From Bacillus chungangensis (GTDB lineage: Bacteria; Bacillota; Bacilli; Bacillales; Bacillaceae_C): a DNA stretch of 34,888 nt. The stretch spans positions 1 to 34,888 of the forward strand of contig NZ_JAUSTT010000036.1 of NCBI RefSeq assembly GCF_030812995.1, in the 5' to 3' direction. How positions within the stretch are numbered: the first letter of the stretch is position 1; each line of letters opens with the position of its first letter. Below, piece by piece: positions 15,041 through 24,293 of the stretch. The position numbers and the translations under genes are program-made. The notes under the pieces were generated by a model. The model was not told where the DNA came from, made no database searches, and worked only from the letters and a program-made list of their open reading frames with translations.

Positions 15041-16651
15041 CTACCAAGCTGCAATAGCTCCATCTGTCCGTGATTCAGTTCCGCCCATTAATACATTGGT
15101 CTGTGGGTCGCGCCATATAATCTGACCGCGGCCAAAACTTCCGGAATCAACAGCAAGCTGAATGTCATGTCCTTTCCTAGCAAGTGCTTGTGCTAGATAA
15201 TTAGGAAAGTGTGGTTCGAGCATAACTTTTTTCCCTTCGACCCATTGCCATCGAGGTGCGTCTAATGCTGCCTGCGGGTTTAAATGAAAATCAATTGAAT
15301 TCATGATTACTTGGAAGTGGCCTTGAGGCTGCATATATCCTCCCATTACACCAAAGGGGCCGACTGCATGTTCGCCTTGCGTTAGAAATCCAGGAATAAT
15401 CGTATGATATGTTTTCTTACCAGGCTTTAGAACATTTGGATGATGCTCATCAAGGGAAAAATCATGTCCTCGGTTTTGGAGAGCTATTCCAGTTTCGGGC
15501 ACGACAATTCCAGAGCCAAATCCCATATAATTGCTTTGAATAAAAGAAATCATTTGCCCTTCGCCGTCTGCTGCAGCTAAATAAACAGTTCCACCGACTG
15601 GCTGTTTATACGGCATAGGTTCCAATGCCGTTTCTCCAATTAGAGCGCGTCGTATTTCACCATAGGAATCTGACAGAAGCTCTTCTACAGAAAGATGCAT
15701 TTCTGTCGGATCAGTGATAAATGCTTTGCCATCTGTAAATGCTAGTTTCATTGCTTCAATTTGCTTATGATAGGATTCTACAGAATCTTTTTCTGTAAAA
15801 TCGAAACCCTTGATTATATTTAATGCCATTAATGCAACGATTCCTTGGCCATTTGGCGGTATCTCCCATACATTGTAGCCGCGGTAGGGAATAGAAATGG
15901 GCTGCACCCATTCTACTTTATAAGCTGCAAGATCCTCTAATGATAAGAAACCATCGTGCTTTTCTATGAAACTCGCGATCTTTTCTGCTAATATTCCACG
16001 ATAAAAGCTTTCCGCCTTCGTATCAGCTATCGACTGTAATGTTGCTGCATGTGCAGGCGATCGCCAAATCTCTCCAATTTCAGGTGCTCTTCCCTCTGGC
16101 GCAAATGTGTCGAACCATGGAGCAAATGCTTTTGTCTGAAATATCTCTCGAAAACGATGATACGAAATTTTCCAAAACTTCCCGAGAATAGGTGTCAATG
16201 GGTATCCCTCTTCAGCATAACGAATAGCTGGCTCCATTACTACTGATAATGGCAATTTGCCAAATCTTTCTGATAAGGCGGCCCACGCTGCTGGTACGCC
16301 AGGGACAGTGATTGGCAAGACGCCATATGCAGGCATAGAATCAAAACCCCGTTTTTTTATAGCATCTACGGAGATTTTTTGCGGAGCTGGGCCGCTTGCG
16401 TTTAAGCCATGAAGCTGGCCATCACTCCAAATAAGCGCGAATGCATCGCCGCCAATTCCATTTGATGTTGGCTCTACAACCGTTAAGGCTGCAGCGGTTG
16501 CAATCGCTGCGTCTACGGCATTGCCGCCTTTTTTTAATATTTCCAATCCAGCTTGAGAAGCGAGCGGTTGTGATGTTGCTACCATTCCATTGCGAGCAAA
16601 CATTGTACTGCGCTGGGAAGGATATGGTTGATATAAGTGATCTAACTTCAT
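15041..16651 (-). CDS. ywrD: Gamma-glutamyltransferase-family protein, YwrD type
   Basis: This is a 536-residue Ntn-hydrolase of the gamma-glutamyltranspeptidase family. Members are made as a precursor and self-cleave to expose a threonine that acts on glutathione or related gamma-glutamyl compounds. GGNAVDAAIATAAALTVVEP (about residues 42-61) and the GIGGDAF segment are family signatures. The likely cleavage site is at Thr355 in VGGTVYLAAADGEG; classical enzymes have a DTTH-type sequence there, so this is the YwrD-like branch. There is no signal peptide, so the enzyme should be cytoplasmic. AGGAGG lies 10 nt upstream of the start. It heads a minus-strand operon with two chromate transporter genes, as in the B. 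subtilis ywr cluster. A link to thiol or glutathione-like metabolism under oxyanion stress is an inference. Confidence 0.88.
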   Translation of the reverse strand: MKLDHLYQPYPSQRSTMFARNGMVATSQPLASQAGLEILKKGGNAVDAAIATAAALTVVEPTSNGIGGDAFALIWSDGQLHGLNASGPAPQKISVDAIKKRGFDSMPAYGVLPITVPGVPAAWAALSERFGKLPLSVVMEPAIRYAEEGYPLTPILGKFWKISYHRFREIFQTKAFAPWFDTFAPEGRAPEIGEIWRSPAHAATLQSIADTKAESFYRGILAEKIASFIEKHDGFLSLEDLAAYKVEWVQPISIPYRGYNVWEIPPNGQGIVALMALNIIKGFDFTEKDSVESYHKQIEAMKLAFTDGKAFITDPTEMHLSVEELLSDSYGEIRRALIGETALEPMPYKQPVGGTVYLAAADGEGQMISFIQSNYMGFGSGIVVPETGIALQNRGHDFSLDEHHPNVLKPGKKTYHTIIPGFLTQGEHAVGPFGVMGGYMQPQGHFQVIMNSIDFHLNPQAALDAPRWQWVEGKKVMLEPHFPNYLAQALARKGHDIQLAVDSGSFGRGQIIWRDPQTNVLMGGTESRTDGAIAAW

Positions 16652-16892
16652 TTATGAATTTCCTCCTAAAACTGTAAAGGGATCTCTCGTTCTAGATGTA
16701 GATATTCATATAAGTAATGTACATGTTGATCACTTGAAATGGAGCCTTTTTCTTTTGGGGTCTAAACGTACTCTTTTCAATCATGTACGGTTTTGAATCC
16801 ACTAAACAAGTTTATATTATGTATCTTATGTTAGAATAACAGATAAAAGGAATTTTTTATACTAGTTTACGTTATTAGAGGAGTGACGATTT
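16652..16892. other. Divergent intergenic region between ywrD and pncB
   Basis: No gene is seen. A possible promoter for pncB is TTGAAT (16793-16798), a 16-nt spacer and TATTAT (16815-16820). AGAGGAGTGA (16877-16886) is a good ribosome binding site 6 nt before the GTG at 16893. I found no recognisable NiaR-type niacin repressor palindrome. Confidence 0.4.
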
Positions 16893-18362
16893 GTGAGACA
16901 TTATGACGACGATAGTTTAAGTCTTCACACAGACTTATATTAAATAAACATGGCAAAAACTTATTGGAATGACGGCATTCATCACCGAAAAGCAGTATTT
17001 GAAGTTTTTTTTCGCAGAATGCCATTTAAAAATGGTTTCGCTGTATTTGCAGGCTTAGAACGAATTATCCAATACTTGACAGATTTTCGCTTTACAAAGA
17101 GTGATATTGATTACTTGCGAGAAACCCTGCTCTACGAGGAGGCATTTTTGGACTATTTAAGTGAATTATCATTTACAGGTACGATTCATTCAGTTAGTGA
17201 AGGTGAATTAGTGTTTGCAAATGAGCCAATTATAAGGGTAGAAGCAAGTTTAGCAGAAGCGCAGCTAATTGAAACAGCCATCCTTAATATTGTGAATTAT
17301 CAAACGTTAATTGCGACAAAAGCAGCTAGAATGAAACAGGTTGTTGGCGAAGAGCTTCTACTGGAATTTGGATCGAGGCGTGCGCAGGAAATGGATGCAG
17401 CAATTTGGGGGACGAGAGCAGCATATATCGGCGGTTTTGATGCGACGAGTAATGTTAGAGCGGGAAAATTATTTGGAATACCAGTTGCTGGGACGCATGC
17501 TCATTCCATGATTCAAGCTTATCGGGATGAATATACTGCATTTCTCAAATATGCGGAAAGCCATCGAGACTGCGTTTTTCTTGTCGATACATATGATACA
17601 TTAAAGACGGGAGTCCCAACGGCTATTCGGGTTGCGAAAGAGCTCGGTGACCGCATCAATTTTATTGGCATCCGCTTAGATAGTGGAGATATGGCATTTT
17701 TGTCAAAAAAAGCGCGAAAAATGTTAGATGATGCTGGATTTAAGGATGCAAAAATTGTCGCCTCTAGTGACTTAGATGAATATACGATCCTTCATTTAAA
17801 GTCCCAGGGCGCTAAAATTGATATTTGGGGAGTAGGAACGAAGCTCATTACTGCTTACGATCAACCAGCATTGGGAGCTGTCTATAAAATTGTGTCGATT
17901 GAGGATGAAAACGGAGAAATGCAAGATACAATTAAAATTTCCAGCAACACCGAAAAAGTTACAACACCCGGCAGAAAGAAAGTGTACAGAATCATTAATA
18001 AAATAACTGGCAAGGCAGAAGGCGATTATATTACACTATATGATGAATATCCAGAAGAGGAAAAGACGATTAAAATGTTTCACCCTGTTCATACATATGT
18101 CAGCAAATATGTATCTGATTTTGAGGCGAAACATTTATTAGCTCCTATTATCGTTGATGGTACACTTGTCTATGAGCTGCCAAAACTATCAAAAATAAAA
18201 AAAGATGTCCAAGAAAATCTACAGCTCTTATGGGAAGAATATAAGCGTTCCTTAAATCCAGAAGCATATCCTGTTGACCTTAGCCAGAAATGCTGGAATA
18301 ATAAAATGCTGCATATAGACGAGGTAAAAAAGAAGATTGCGGAAATTGCCAAGAAGGATTGA
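16893..18362 (+). pseudogene. pncB: Nicotinate phosphoribosyltransferase PncB, with in-frame TAA near the start
   Basis: PncB joins nicotinate to PRPP to give nicotinate mononucleotide, the first step of niacin salvage to NAD. From ATG 16950 the frame gives 470 residues that follow Bacillus PncB closely, with GSRRAQEMDAA, the AGTHAHS active-site histidine segment, RLDSGD and the NPEAYPVDLS tail. The natural start is upstream: GTG 16893 has a strong ribosome binding site and reads VRHYDDDSLSLHTDLY, then TAA (16941-16943), then INMAKTYW. In Bacillus PncB the TAA position is Gln (CAA), in TDLYQINM. So a single C-to-T change has put a stop at codon 17. Restart at Met20 has no good ribosome binding site (the preceding bases are A/T-rich) and would lose the TDLY part of the active-site motif. 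It could be a true mutation, a sequencing error, or a case of reinitiation. Confidence 0.88.
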
Positions 18363-18433
18363 TTCGTGTTCATTCCAGGTTTAAACTTCAAGAATATAGG
18401 TTTGTCAAAGACAGTAATGAAGGAGTGTAAATA

Positions 18434-19261
18434 ATGGATGACCTCCAGAAAAAAATCATCGCGGAGTTAAAGGTACAAGAAGATATTGATCCTCAAAAAG
18501 AAATCAGGAAAAGCATTGATTTTTTAAAAGCATATTTGCAAAAACACTCATTTTTAAATGGGTTTGTCTTAGGAATCTCAGGTGGACAAGATTCAACATT
18601 AGCAGGGAAGCTTGCGCAAATGGCAATTGAGGAATTAAGAATGGAGATGAAGGAGGACCGTTATACATTTATCGCCGTCTTACTTCCTTATGGAATACAA
18701 AAAGATGCAGAAGATGTAGAGGATGCAATTCATTTCATTCAGCCTGACGAAATACTTACGATCAATATTAAAAATGCTGTTGATGCTAGTGTATTAACTT
18801 TGCTGACTGCGGGCGTCGCATTATCTGACTTTGCGAAAGGAAATGAAAAAGCGAGAGAACGGATGAAGGTACAATATAGCATTGCAGCAATGAAAAACTG
18901 TGCAGTGCTCGGCACTGATCATGCAGCGGAGGCATTGACAGGCTTTTTTACGAAATATGGGGATGGAGGCTCTGATCTTGTTCCTTTATATCGCTTGAAC
19001 AAGCGTCAAGGCAAATTACTTCTGCAAACACTGGGCTGTCCAAAACATTTATATGAAAAAGTTCCCACAGCTGATTTAGAGGACAATCGACCGCTGTTTT
19101 CAGATGAGGAAGCACTTGGTGTTTCCTATAAAGAAATCGATGATTATTTAGAAGGAAAAGCAGTGACTGAAAAAGCGAAGCAAACAATTGAATCGCTATA
19201 TAAAAAGTCAATGCATAAACGCCATTTGCCAATTACAATTTTTGACGATTTTTGGAAATGA
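18434..19261 (+). CDS. nadE: Ammonia-dependent NAD+ synthetase NadE
   Basis: NadE amidates nicotinic acid adenine dinucleotide to NAD using ATP and ammonia. The 275-residue length is that of the short, glutaminase-free form. The ATP-pyrophosphatase P-loop is [14 protein letters not shown] (about residues 47-60). [20 protein letters not shown] is the conserved substrate region, and [11 protein letters not shown] closes the protein. AAGGAGTG (18419-18426) precedes the ATG. It follows pncB by 71 nt, so the two form a niacin salvage unit; NadD, the enzyme between them, is not in the window. Confidence 0.96.
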   Translation: MDDLQKKIIAELKVQEDIDPQKEIRKSIDFLKAYLQKHSFLNGFVLGISGGQDSTLAGKLAQMAIEELRMEMKEDRYTFIAVLLPYGIQKDAEDVEDAIHFIQPDEILTINIKNAVDASVLTLLTAGVALSDFAKGNEKARERMKVQYSIAAMKNCAVLGTDHAAEALTGFFTKYGDGGSDLVPLYRLNKRQGKLLLQTLGCPKHLYEKVPTADLEDNRPLFSDEEALGVSYKEIDDYLEGKAVTEKAKQTIESLYKKSMHKRHLPITIFDDFWK

Positions 19262-19475
19262 TTAAATAGCATTTCCATCGCAAGTTACGTACTTGAAAAT
19301 AGTCGAACCTTAATGAGATGATCCAGTCGTTTGAATTTCCACTTTATCATCTTTTCGATGATGTACACTTACGGTAAAAAAAGCACTTCTTCATTCTACT
19401 ATTAATAGATTTTATCGCTTCTTTAAAATAAATATTGGTGAGGAGCGACAGTTTTATTAGATTTTCTTTATGACA
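19262..19475. other. Intergenic stretch after nadE
   Basis: No gene or clear terminator is seen. A small ATCATC-TTTTC-GATGAT inverted repeat occurs near 19348-19364. No open frame with a ribosome binding site was found. Confidence 0.3.
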
Positions 19476-19506
19476 CTTCATGATACAACATGTTTGTATC
19501 ATGAAG
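19476..19506. repeat. Perfect 13-bp inverted repeat upstream of the MoxR operon
   Basis: CTTCATGATACAA (19476-19488) and TTGTATCATGAAG (19494-19506) are exact reverse complements with a 5-nt spacer. No T-run follows closely on either strand, so it is not a typical terminator. It lies about 115 nt before the MoxR-type gene and could be a regulator binding site or a weak terminator for nadE. Confidence 0.5.
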
Positions 19507-19620
19507 AAGCTTTGCTAATAGTGAGGTAGAAATTTTTTTCGTCCTCTCTAGAGATAGAAGCAAAAATAAGATTCGTATAGAGATTCACAGGCGGATAAAA
19601 GTGTGTAGGGAGAGAGTTAG

Positions 19621-20574
19621 ATGTTGGAAGAAATGCAGCCCGAGTTGCGGAAGGTAATTTGTAACATTGAGAAGGTAATGATTGGAAAAAGAGAGGTGGC
19701 AGAACTTAGTCTTGTCGCTTTGCTTGCTGGTGGACATGTTCTTTTAGAGGACGTTCCGGGGGTCGGTAAGACTATGATGGTTCGTGCTTTAGCGAAGTCT
19801 TTAAATGCTGATTTTAAAAGGATTCAATTTACACCTGATTTATTGCCTTCTGATGTCATTGGCGTTTCAGTATATAATCCAAAAGAAATGGAATTTCAAT
19901 TTCGACCAGGTCCGATTATGGGAAATATTATTTTAGCTGATGAAATTAATCGTACGTCGCCAAAAACGCAATCAGCACTACTAGAAGGAATGGAAGAAGC
20001 AAGTGTCACAATTGATGGGAAGACTAGAAAGCTGGAGAGCCCATTTTTTGTTATGGCTACACAAAATCCAATTGAATATGAGGGCACGTATCCTTTGCCA
20101 GAAGCACAATTAGACCGATTTCTGCTAAAAATGAAAATGGGATATCCAGATCCATATGAAGAGGTCGAAGTTCTAACGAGAATACAAAAGAAAACGCCAA
20201 TTGATGAGCTTTTGCCGGTTTTAACATTAGAAGAAATGCAAAAGTTGCAAAAACAAGTAAGAGATGTCTTTGTAGAAGAAAGCTTGAAGCATTACATAGT
20301 CGAGCTTGCAAATAAAACAAGGCAGCACCCAAAAGTTTACTTAGGAGTAAGCCCTCGCGGCTCCATCGCATTAATGAAAGCAGTGCAAGCGTATGCTTTT
20401 TTATATGGACGTGATTATGTGCTTCCAGATGACGTACAGTACCTTGCTCCTTTTGTTTTTTCTCACCGGCTTATTTTAAAACCAGAAGCGAAATATGAAG
20501 CCGTTACGCCAGAAGACATTGTGGAAAAAATCGTTTCCTCAACACATGTGCCAGTGAAAAAGGCGGCAGAATGA
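19621..20574 (+). CDS. yeaC: MoxR-family AAA+ ATPase (YeaC type)
   Basis: This 317-residue cytoplasmic AAA+ ATPase is of the MoxR (AAA_3) type, thought to act as a chaperone in assembling or activating partner proteins, often together with DUF58 proteins. Walker A DVPGVGKT is at residues 44-51, Walker B is in NIILADEINRTSPKTQSALL (about 101-120), sensor 1 is in VMATQNPIEYEG, and the arginine-finger region is at EAQLDRF. GGGAGAGAG lies just before the ATG. The next gene starts 2 nt after the stop, and a transglutaminase-like gene follows, the same trio as B. subtilis yeaC-yeaD-yebA. The molecular role of this operon is not established. Confidence 0.92.
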   Translation: MLEEMQPELRKVICNIEKVMIGKREVAELSLVALLAGGHVLLEDVPGVGKTMMVRALAKSLNADFKRIQFTPDLLPSDVIGVSVYNPKEMEFQFRPGPIMGNIILADEINRTSPKTQSALLEGMEEASVTIDGKTRKLESPFFVMATQNPIEYEGTYPLPEAQLDRFLLKMKMGYPDPYEEVEVLTRIQKKTPIDELLPVLTLEEMQKLQKQVRDVFVEESLKHYIVELANKTRQHPKVYLGVSPRGSIALMKAVQAYAFLYGRDYVLPDDVQYLAPFVFSHRLILKPEAKYEAVTPEDIVEKIVSSTHVPVKKAAE

Positions 20575-20575
20575 A

Positions 20576-21790
20576 ATGGGGAAAGGGCTTAAAAGAGCGA
20601 AAATGTTAACAAGGCTAGTGTTGATAAGCTTATTATTAGGGCTTACATTCTCTTATGCGATGTTTCAAGGAGGCTTTGTAAGCTGGTTTTTGTTTTATAG
20701 TTTTTTACCTTTTGGATTGTATTCTTTGCTCATTTTTATTTATCCTCTTCATACTTTAGATGGGGAACGGATATTCGAAAAAAGTGAATACCACGCTGGT
20801 GAAACCTTAACAGTATCCATTAACCTGGAAAGGCGTTTCCCTTTGCCGCTGTTTTTTATGATGACAATGGATCAAATGCCGACAGACATGTTAAAAACGA
20901 CACCATTATGGAAAATAAAACAAATGCATTTTCCTGGTTTTAAAAAAAAGCTTCATTTTGATTATAAGATTCCGTCATTGCCCCGGGGTGAGCATCAATT
21001 TAATAAACTCCATATCACGATTGGAGATCCAATTGGACTAATGAAGAAAGAGAGAACAATGCATTTGCCGAAAAAAATTCTTGTATTTCCCGCTTTACTT
21101 GACCTTCATTATCCTATGAAAGAAAGCCGATATGATAAAGGAGCGGCAGTCAATCAGCTTCATTTTGAAAAGGACACGACTATCGTGACAGGTACGAGAC
21201 AATATCAGTATGGAGATAGGTTCTCGTGGATTGATTGGAAGGCAACAGCGCGTACGAATGAGATGATGACAAAGGAATTTGAAGAAACTAGATCTCATGA
21301 AGTTTTTCTCTTATTAGATTGTTCTCATTCTGTACATTTTGAATGGATGGTCACATTTTCAGCTTCGCTTTTGCATGCTTTTTTAAAAAAAGGTAGTGAA
21401 GCAGGATTATTTACAAGTGGAAAACAAGCAGGCTATTTTCCAGCTCGGGGCGGGGAACAGCAGCTTACAAACATATTGCACCATCTAGCAAAGGTTAAAC
21501 CAGATGGGGAAATGACATTGGATCAACTACTTGAGAAGGAGTGGAAGCTGCCACAGCCATTAGATACATCGATGATTGTAACATCTAGTTTGTCCCGCAG
21601 TTTCATTAAAGCGATTTATCATATGAAAAAAAGCGGGGGAACGATGATCTATTTATTGAAATCGAATGGCATGACGCTTTCACAAGAAGAAAGAATCGCC
21701 AAAGGAACAGCTGCTCAACACGGCATCAATGTATTCGTCTTACAGGAGGAGGATTTCCAGCCTAGGTTTATGGAGGTGGAAACAACATGA
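20576..21790 (+). CDS. yeaD: DUF58 membrane protein (YeaD type)
   Basis: The protein has 404 residues. Two membrane helices near the N terminus (about residues 13-30 and 34-56) are followed by a long cytoplasmic or surface domain. The DUF58 signature is GDRFSWIDWKATART around residues 213-227, followed by a von Willebrand A-like fold starting at HEVFLLLDCS. It follows the MoxR gene after one base and overlaps the transglutaminase-like gene by 4 nt (ATGA). DUF58 proteins are regular partners of MoxR ATPases. The biochemical function is unknown. Confidence 0.88.
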   Translation: MGKGLKRAKMLTRLVLISLLLGLTFSYAMFQGGFVSWFLFYSFLPFGLYSLLIFIYPLHTLDGERIFEKSEYHAGETLTVSINLERRFPLPLFFMMTMDQMPTDMLKTTPLWKIKQMHFPGFKKKLHFDYKIPSLPRGEHQFNKLHITIGDPIGLMKKERTMHLPKKILVFPALLDLHYPMKESRYDKGAAVNQLHFEKDTTIVTGTRQYQYGDRFSWIDWKATARTNEMMTKEFEETRSHEVFLLLDCSHSVHFEWMVTFSASLLHAFLKKGSEAGLFTSGKQAGYFPARGGEQQLTNILHHLAKVKPDGEMTLDQLLEKEWKLPQPLDTSMIVTSSLSRSFIKAIYHMKKSGGTMIYLLKSNGMTLSQEERIAKGTAAQHGINVFVLQEEDFQPRFMEVETT

Positions 21791-23985
21791 TCATCCAAAA
21801 GAAAGACAGGGATCTGTACAAGCTTTTGCTTTATGTACTTGGCTTCTTACTCTTATGGGAATGGCTTCATCCAGTTAATGAAATTACCGATACAGGGAAT
21901 GTTCATTTCTTTATTCTGTTTGCAGCCATTTGTTTTTTCCTCTATTATTTTGATGCTTCTTGGGTGTTTGGCACAATCACGAAAGGAATATTTATCCTTT
22001 TAGTGTTGCATCACTTATATTTTAATATGCCTTTATTTAGGATGCAGTGGCTGGAGTTGTTTTTTCAAGAAGTATGGATAAACCTATTAAAGATTGTTAA
22101 TTTTGAGTGGTACAGGTTATCAGATATCTTTCGCAGTCTTTTATTTTTTATTTTATTATGGTTGATCATTTACCTAATCCAATATTGGATAACGGTAAAA
22201 AAACAAATCTTTATTTTTTATGTGATGACCATTTTATATATCACGGTGCTTGATACGTTTACTTTGTATAATGGAAAGTTTGCCATCATTCGTACAGTAA
22301 TCGTTGGCTTCAGTTTGCTCGGCATCCTTTACTTTATAAGATTATCGGAAAAAGAACATCTTTATGAAGATAAATCGTTATTATACCAATGGTTGAAACC
22401 ACTTCTCTTAATGATTGCAGGGGCGGCTTTCTTTGCCTATGTGCTGCCAAAAGCTGGTCCTATTTGGCCTGACCCTGCTCCAATGATTCAATCTGCTTCG
22501 GAAAGCAGCAGCAAGCAGCAAATAAAAAAAGTTGGCTATGGAGAGGACGACAGCAAATTAGGAGGCCCCTTTGAACAGGATAATCGAATTGTTTTTGAAG
22601 CAATCGTGCCAGTGAAGCAGTATTGGCGCATTGAGACGAAAAATATCTATACGGGAAAAGGATGGCTTTCAAATAATTCAAAGCAAGCGCATGATTTTAT
22701 GCAAGATGATGTCGTTCCATTAAACATCCATACAGAAAAGAATGAAATAGTAAATGAGGCGTCGCTTGTTTTTCAAGAAAGATATCCCCATATTGTATAT
22801 CCATATGGAATTGAAAAAATTAGTACAAATGAGGATGTGTTCTTTTCGCTCGATGATTTCTTAGAGAAAATCACGCCAATATCTCACCAAGACGGCAGCA
22901 AAGTAGCACTAGAAGCTTATACAATTCAATATCGCAAGCCAATTTTTAGTGTAACAAAGATGTCTGAGGTTAAAGATATAGAAGAAGCGTTCAAGCAATC
23001 AGCGTTTTACTTGCAGCATATCGATTTGCCAAATGAGCTTCCTGATCGTGTTTATCAGCTAGCAGAGGAAATAACAAAAGATAAAGATAATTGGTTTGAC
23101 AAAGTAAAGGCAGTTGAAAAATATTTTAAAACAAGTAACTTCGTATATGATCAGCAAAATGTAGCAATGCCTAAAGAGAATGAGGATTACGTAGACCAAT
23201 TTCTATTTGAAACGCAGCAAGGCTATTGTGATAATTTCTCTACTTCTATGGTTGTTTTATTACGAACAATCGGCATACCTGCTCGCTGGGCAAAAGGGTA
23301 TACGGCAGGGACACGTATCAATATGTCAGGGGCAGAAAGGGTTTATAAAATTACGAATAATAATGCACATTCTTGGGTTGAGGTGTTTTTCCCGAATGTT
23401 GGATGGGTTCCGTTTGAACCGACGAAGGGCTTTGACAACAACGCCTCATTTGATTATGATTTTATCAATCAGAAAGAGGAATTAATTACAGAGCTTGAGG
23501 AACAGAAACAGCAAGAGCAAATGCCTAAGGAAAGAAAAAAAGAGATGTTGGGAGAAGACAAACAGACGGCAGCTGCTTCTCCAAGTGTTTGGAAACAAGC
23601 GAAGGAAAAAATGACAGCTAACTGGTGGAAAATCGTTGCTTTGTTATTCGTCATTTTGATAATAGGATTCTGGATCTATCGGATTAGGAGTAAATGGATA
23701 CCTCCTTTACTAATCTATACCTATCGAAAGAAGCATGACCCAAGCACCTTTATAAAGGCATATATTGTACTGCTTAAGCAGCTTGACCGAATTGGTCTGT
23801 CTCGCGAGGAGGGGCAAACATTAAGAGATTATGCTCACCGGATTGATCGTTACTTTGGAACAACATTGATGAGTGAACTAACAGCAGAATACGAACACTA
23901 TCTTTATAGCGGTAAGCAAACGACATTTGACTGGTGTGGGCAATATCCGAAATGGAAAGAATTAATGAAAAAAACAGCAGGTTGA
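21787..23985 (+). CDS. yebA: Membrane-bound transglutaminase-like protein (YebA type)
   Basis: The protein has 732 residues. The N-terminal 220 or so residues contain about six membrane helices. A long extracytoplasmic part with a transglutaminase-like core follows: Cys481 in QQGYCDNFST, His528 in NNNAHSWVEVFF and Glu544 in GWVPFEPTKG stand where the Cys-His-Asp triad is expected, Glu replacing Asp. One more membrane helix (about residues 622-640) and a C-terminal cytoplasmic tail (DUF4129-like, with YRKKHDPSTFIKAYIVLLKQ) end the protein. It is translationally coupled to the DUF58 gene and is the last gene of the operon. Family members are proposed to act in envelope processes as proteases or cross-linkers, but this is not proven. 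Confidence 0.88.
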   Translation: MIIQKKDRDLYKLLLYVLGFLLLWEWLHPVNEITDTGNVHFFILFAAICFFLYYFDASWVFGTITKGIFILLVLHHLYFNMPLFRMQWLELFFQEVWINLLKIVNFEWYRLSDIFRSLLFFILLWLIIYLIQYWITVKKQIFIFYVMTILYITVLDTFTLYNGKFAIIRTVIVGFSLLGILYFIRLSEKEHLYEDKSLLYQWLKPLLLMIAGAAFFAYVLPKAGPIWPDPAPMIQSASESSSKQQIKKVGYGEDDSKLGGPFEQDNRIVFEAIVPVKQYWRIETKNIYTGKGWLSNNSKQAHDFMQDDVVPLNIHTEKNEIVNEASLVFQERYPHIVYPYGIEKISTNEDVFFSLDDFLEKITPISHQDGSKVALEAYTIQYRKPIFSVTKMSEVKDIEEAFKQSAFYLQHIDLPNELPDRVYQLAEEITKDKDNWFDKVKAVEKYFKTSNFVYDQQNVAMPKENEDYVDQFLFETQQGYCDNFSTSMVVLLRTIGIPARWAKGYTAGTRINMSGAERVYKITNNNAHSWVEVFFPNVGWVPFEPTKGFDNNASFDYDFINQKEELITELEEQKQQEQMPKERKKEMLGEDKQTAAASPSVWKQAKEKMTANWWKIVALLFVILIIGFWIYRIRSKWIPPLLIYTYRKKHDPSTFIKAYIVLLKQLDRIGLSREEGQTLRDYAHRIDRYFGTTLMSELTAEYEHYLYSGKQTTFDWCGQYPKWKELMKKTAG

Positions 23986-24188
23986 CCAGTATTTTAATCA
24001 GGTTTAAAATAAAGTGATGCTTCCTATCCAAATACACATAAAAAAGTTCAGCTTGTACAGTAGGATTAGAAAATTGGCCTCTATACAATAAAGGGGATGG
24101 CGATTTTGATATCCTGCAGCCGACCGAACTTTCGTTTTTTGATAGGAATAGAAATTAGGAAAAAACCGTCTACGAAAGAGCGCTCTCT
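23986..24188. other. Intergenic stretch before the terminator
   Basis: No gene is supported. I looked for the purine riboswitch that sometimes precedes guanine genes in Bacillaceae and did not find its conserved core. Confidence 0.3.
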
Positions 24189-24230
24189 ATAGCTAGAATT
24201 CACTTTTTGATGTAATTCTAGCTATTTTTC
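24189..24230 (+). terminator. Terminator between yebA and guaA
   Basis: ATAGCTAGAATT (24189-24200) pairs perfectly with AATTCTAGCTAT (24214-24225), then TTTTTC. It lies 200 nt after the yebA stop and 65 nt before guaA, and separates the two transcripts or acts in the guaA leader. Confidence 0.8.
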
Positions 24231-24293
24231 AATCATCTAAAAACACATGTTATTGCTGATGATCGCACACTATAATAAATGAGGTGACCCTTT

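Noticed and set aside
23986-24293. Purine riboswitch ahead of guaA
   Set aside because: The conserved purine riboswitch loops are not present; the hairpin there is explained as a terminator.
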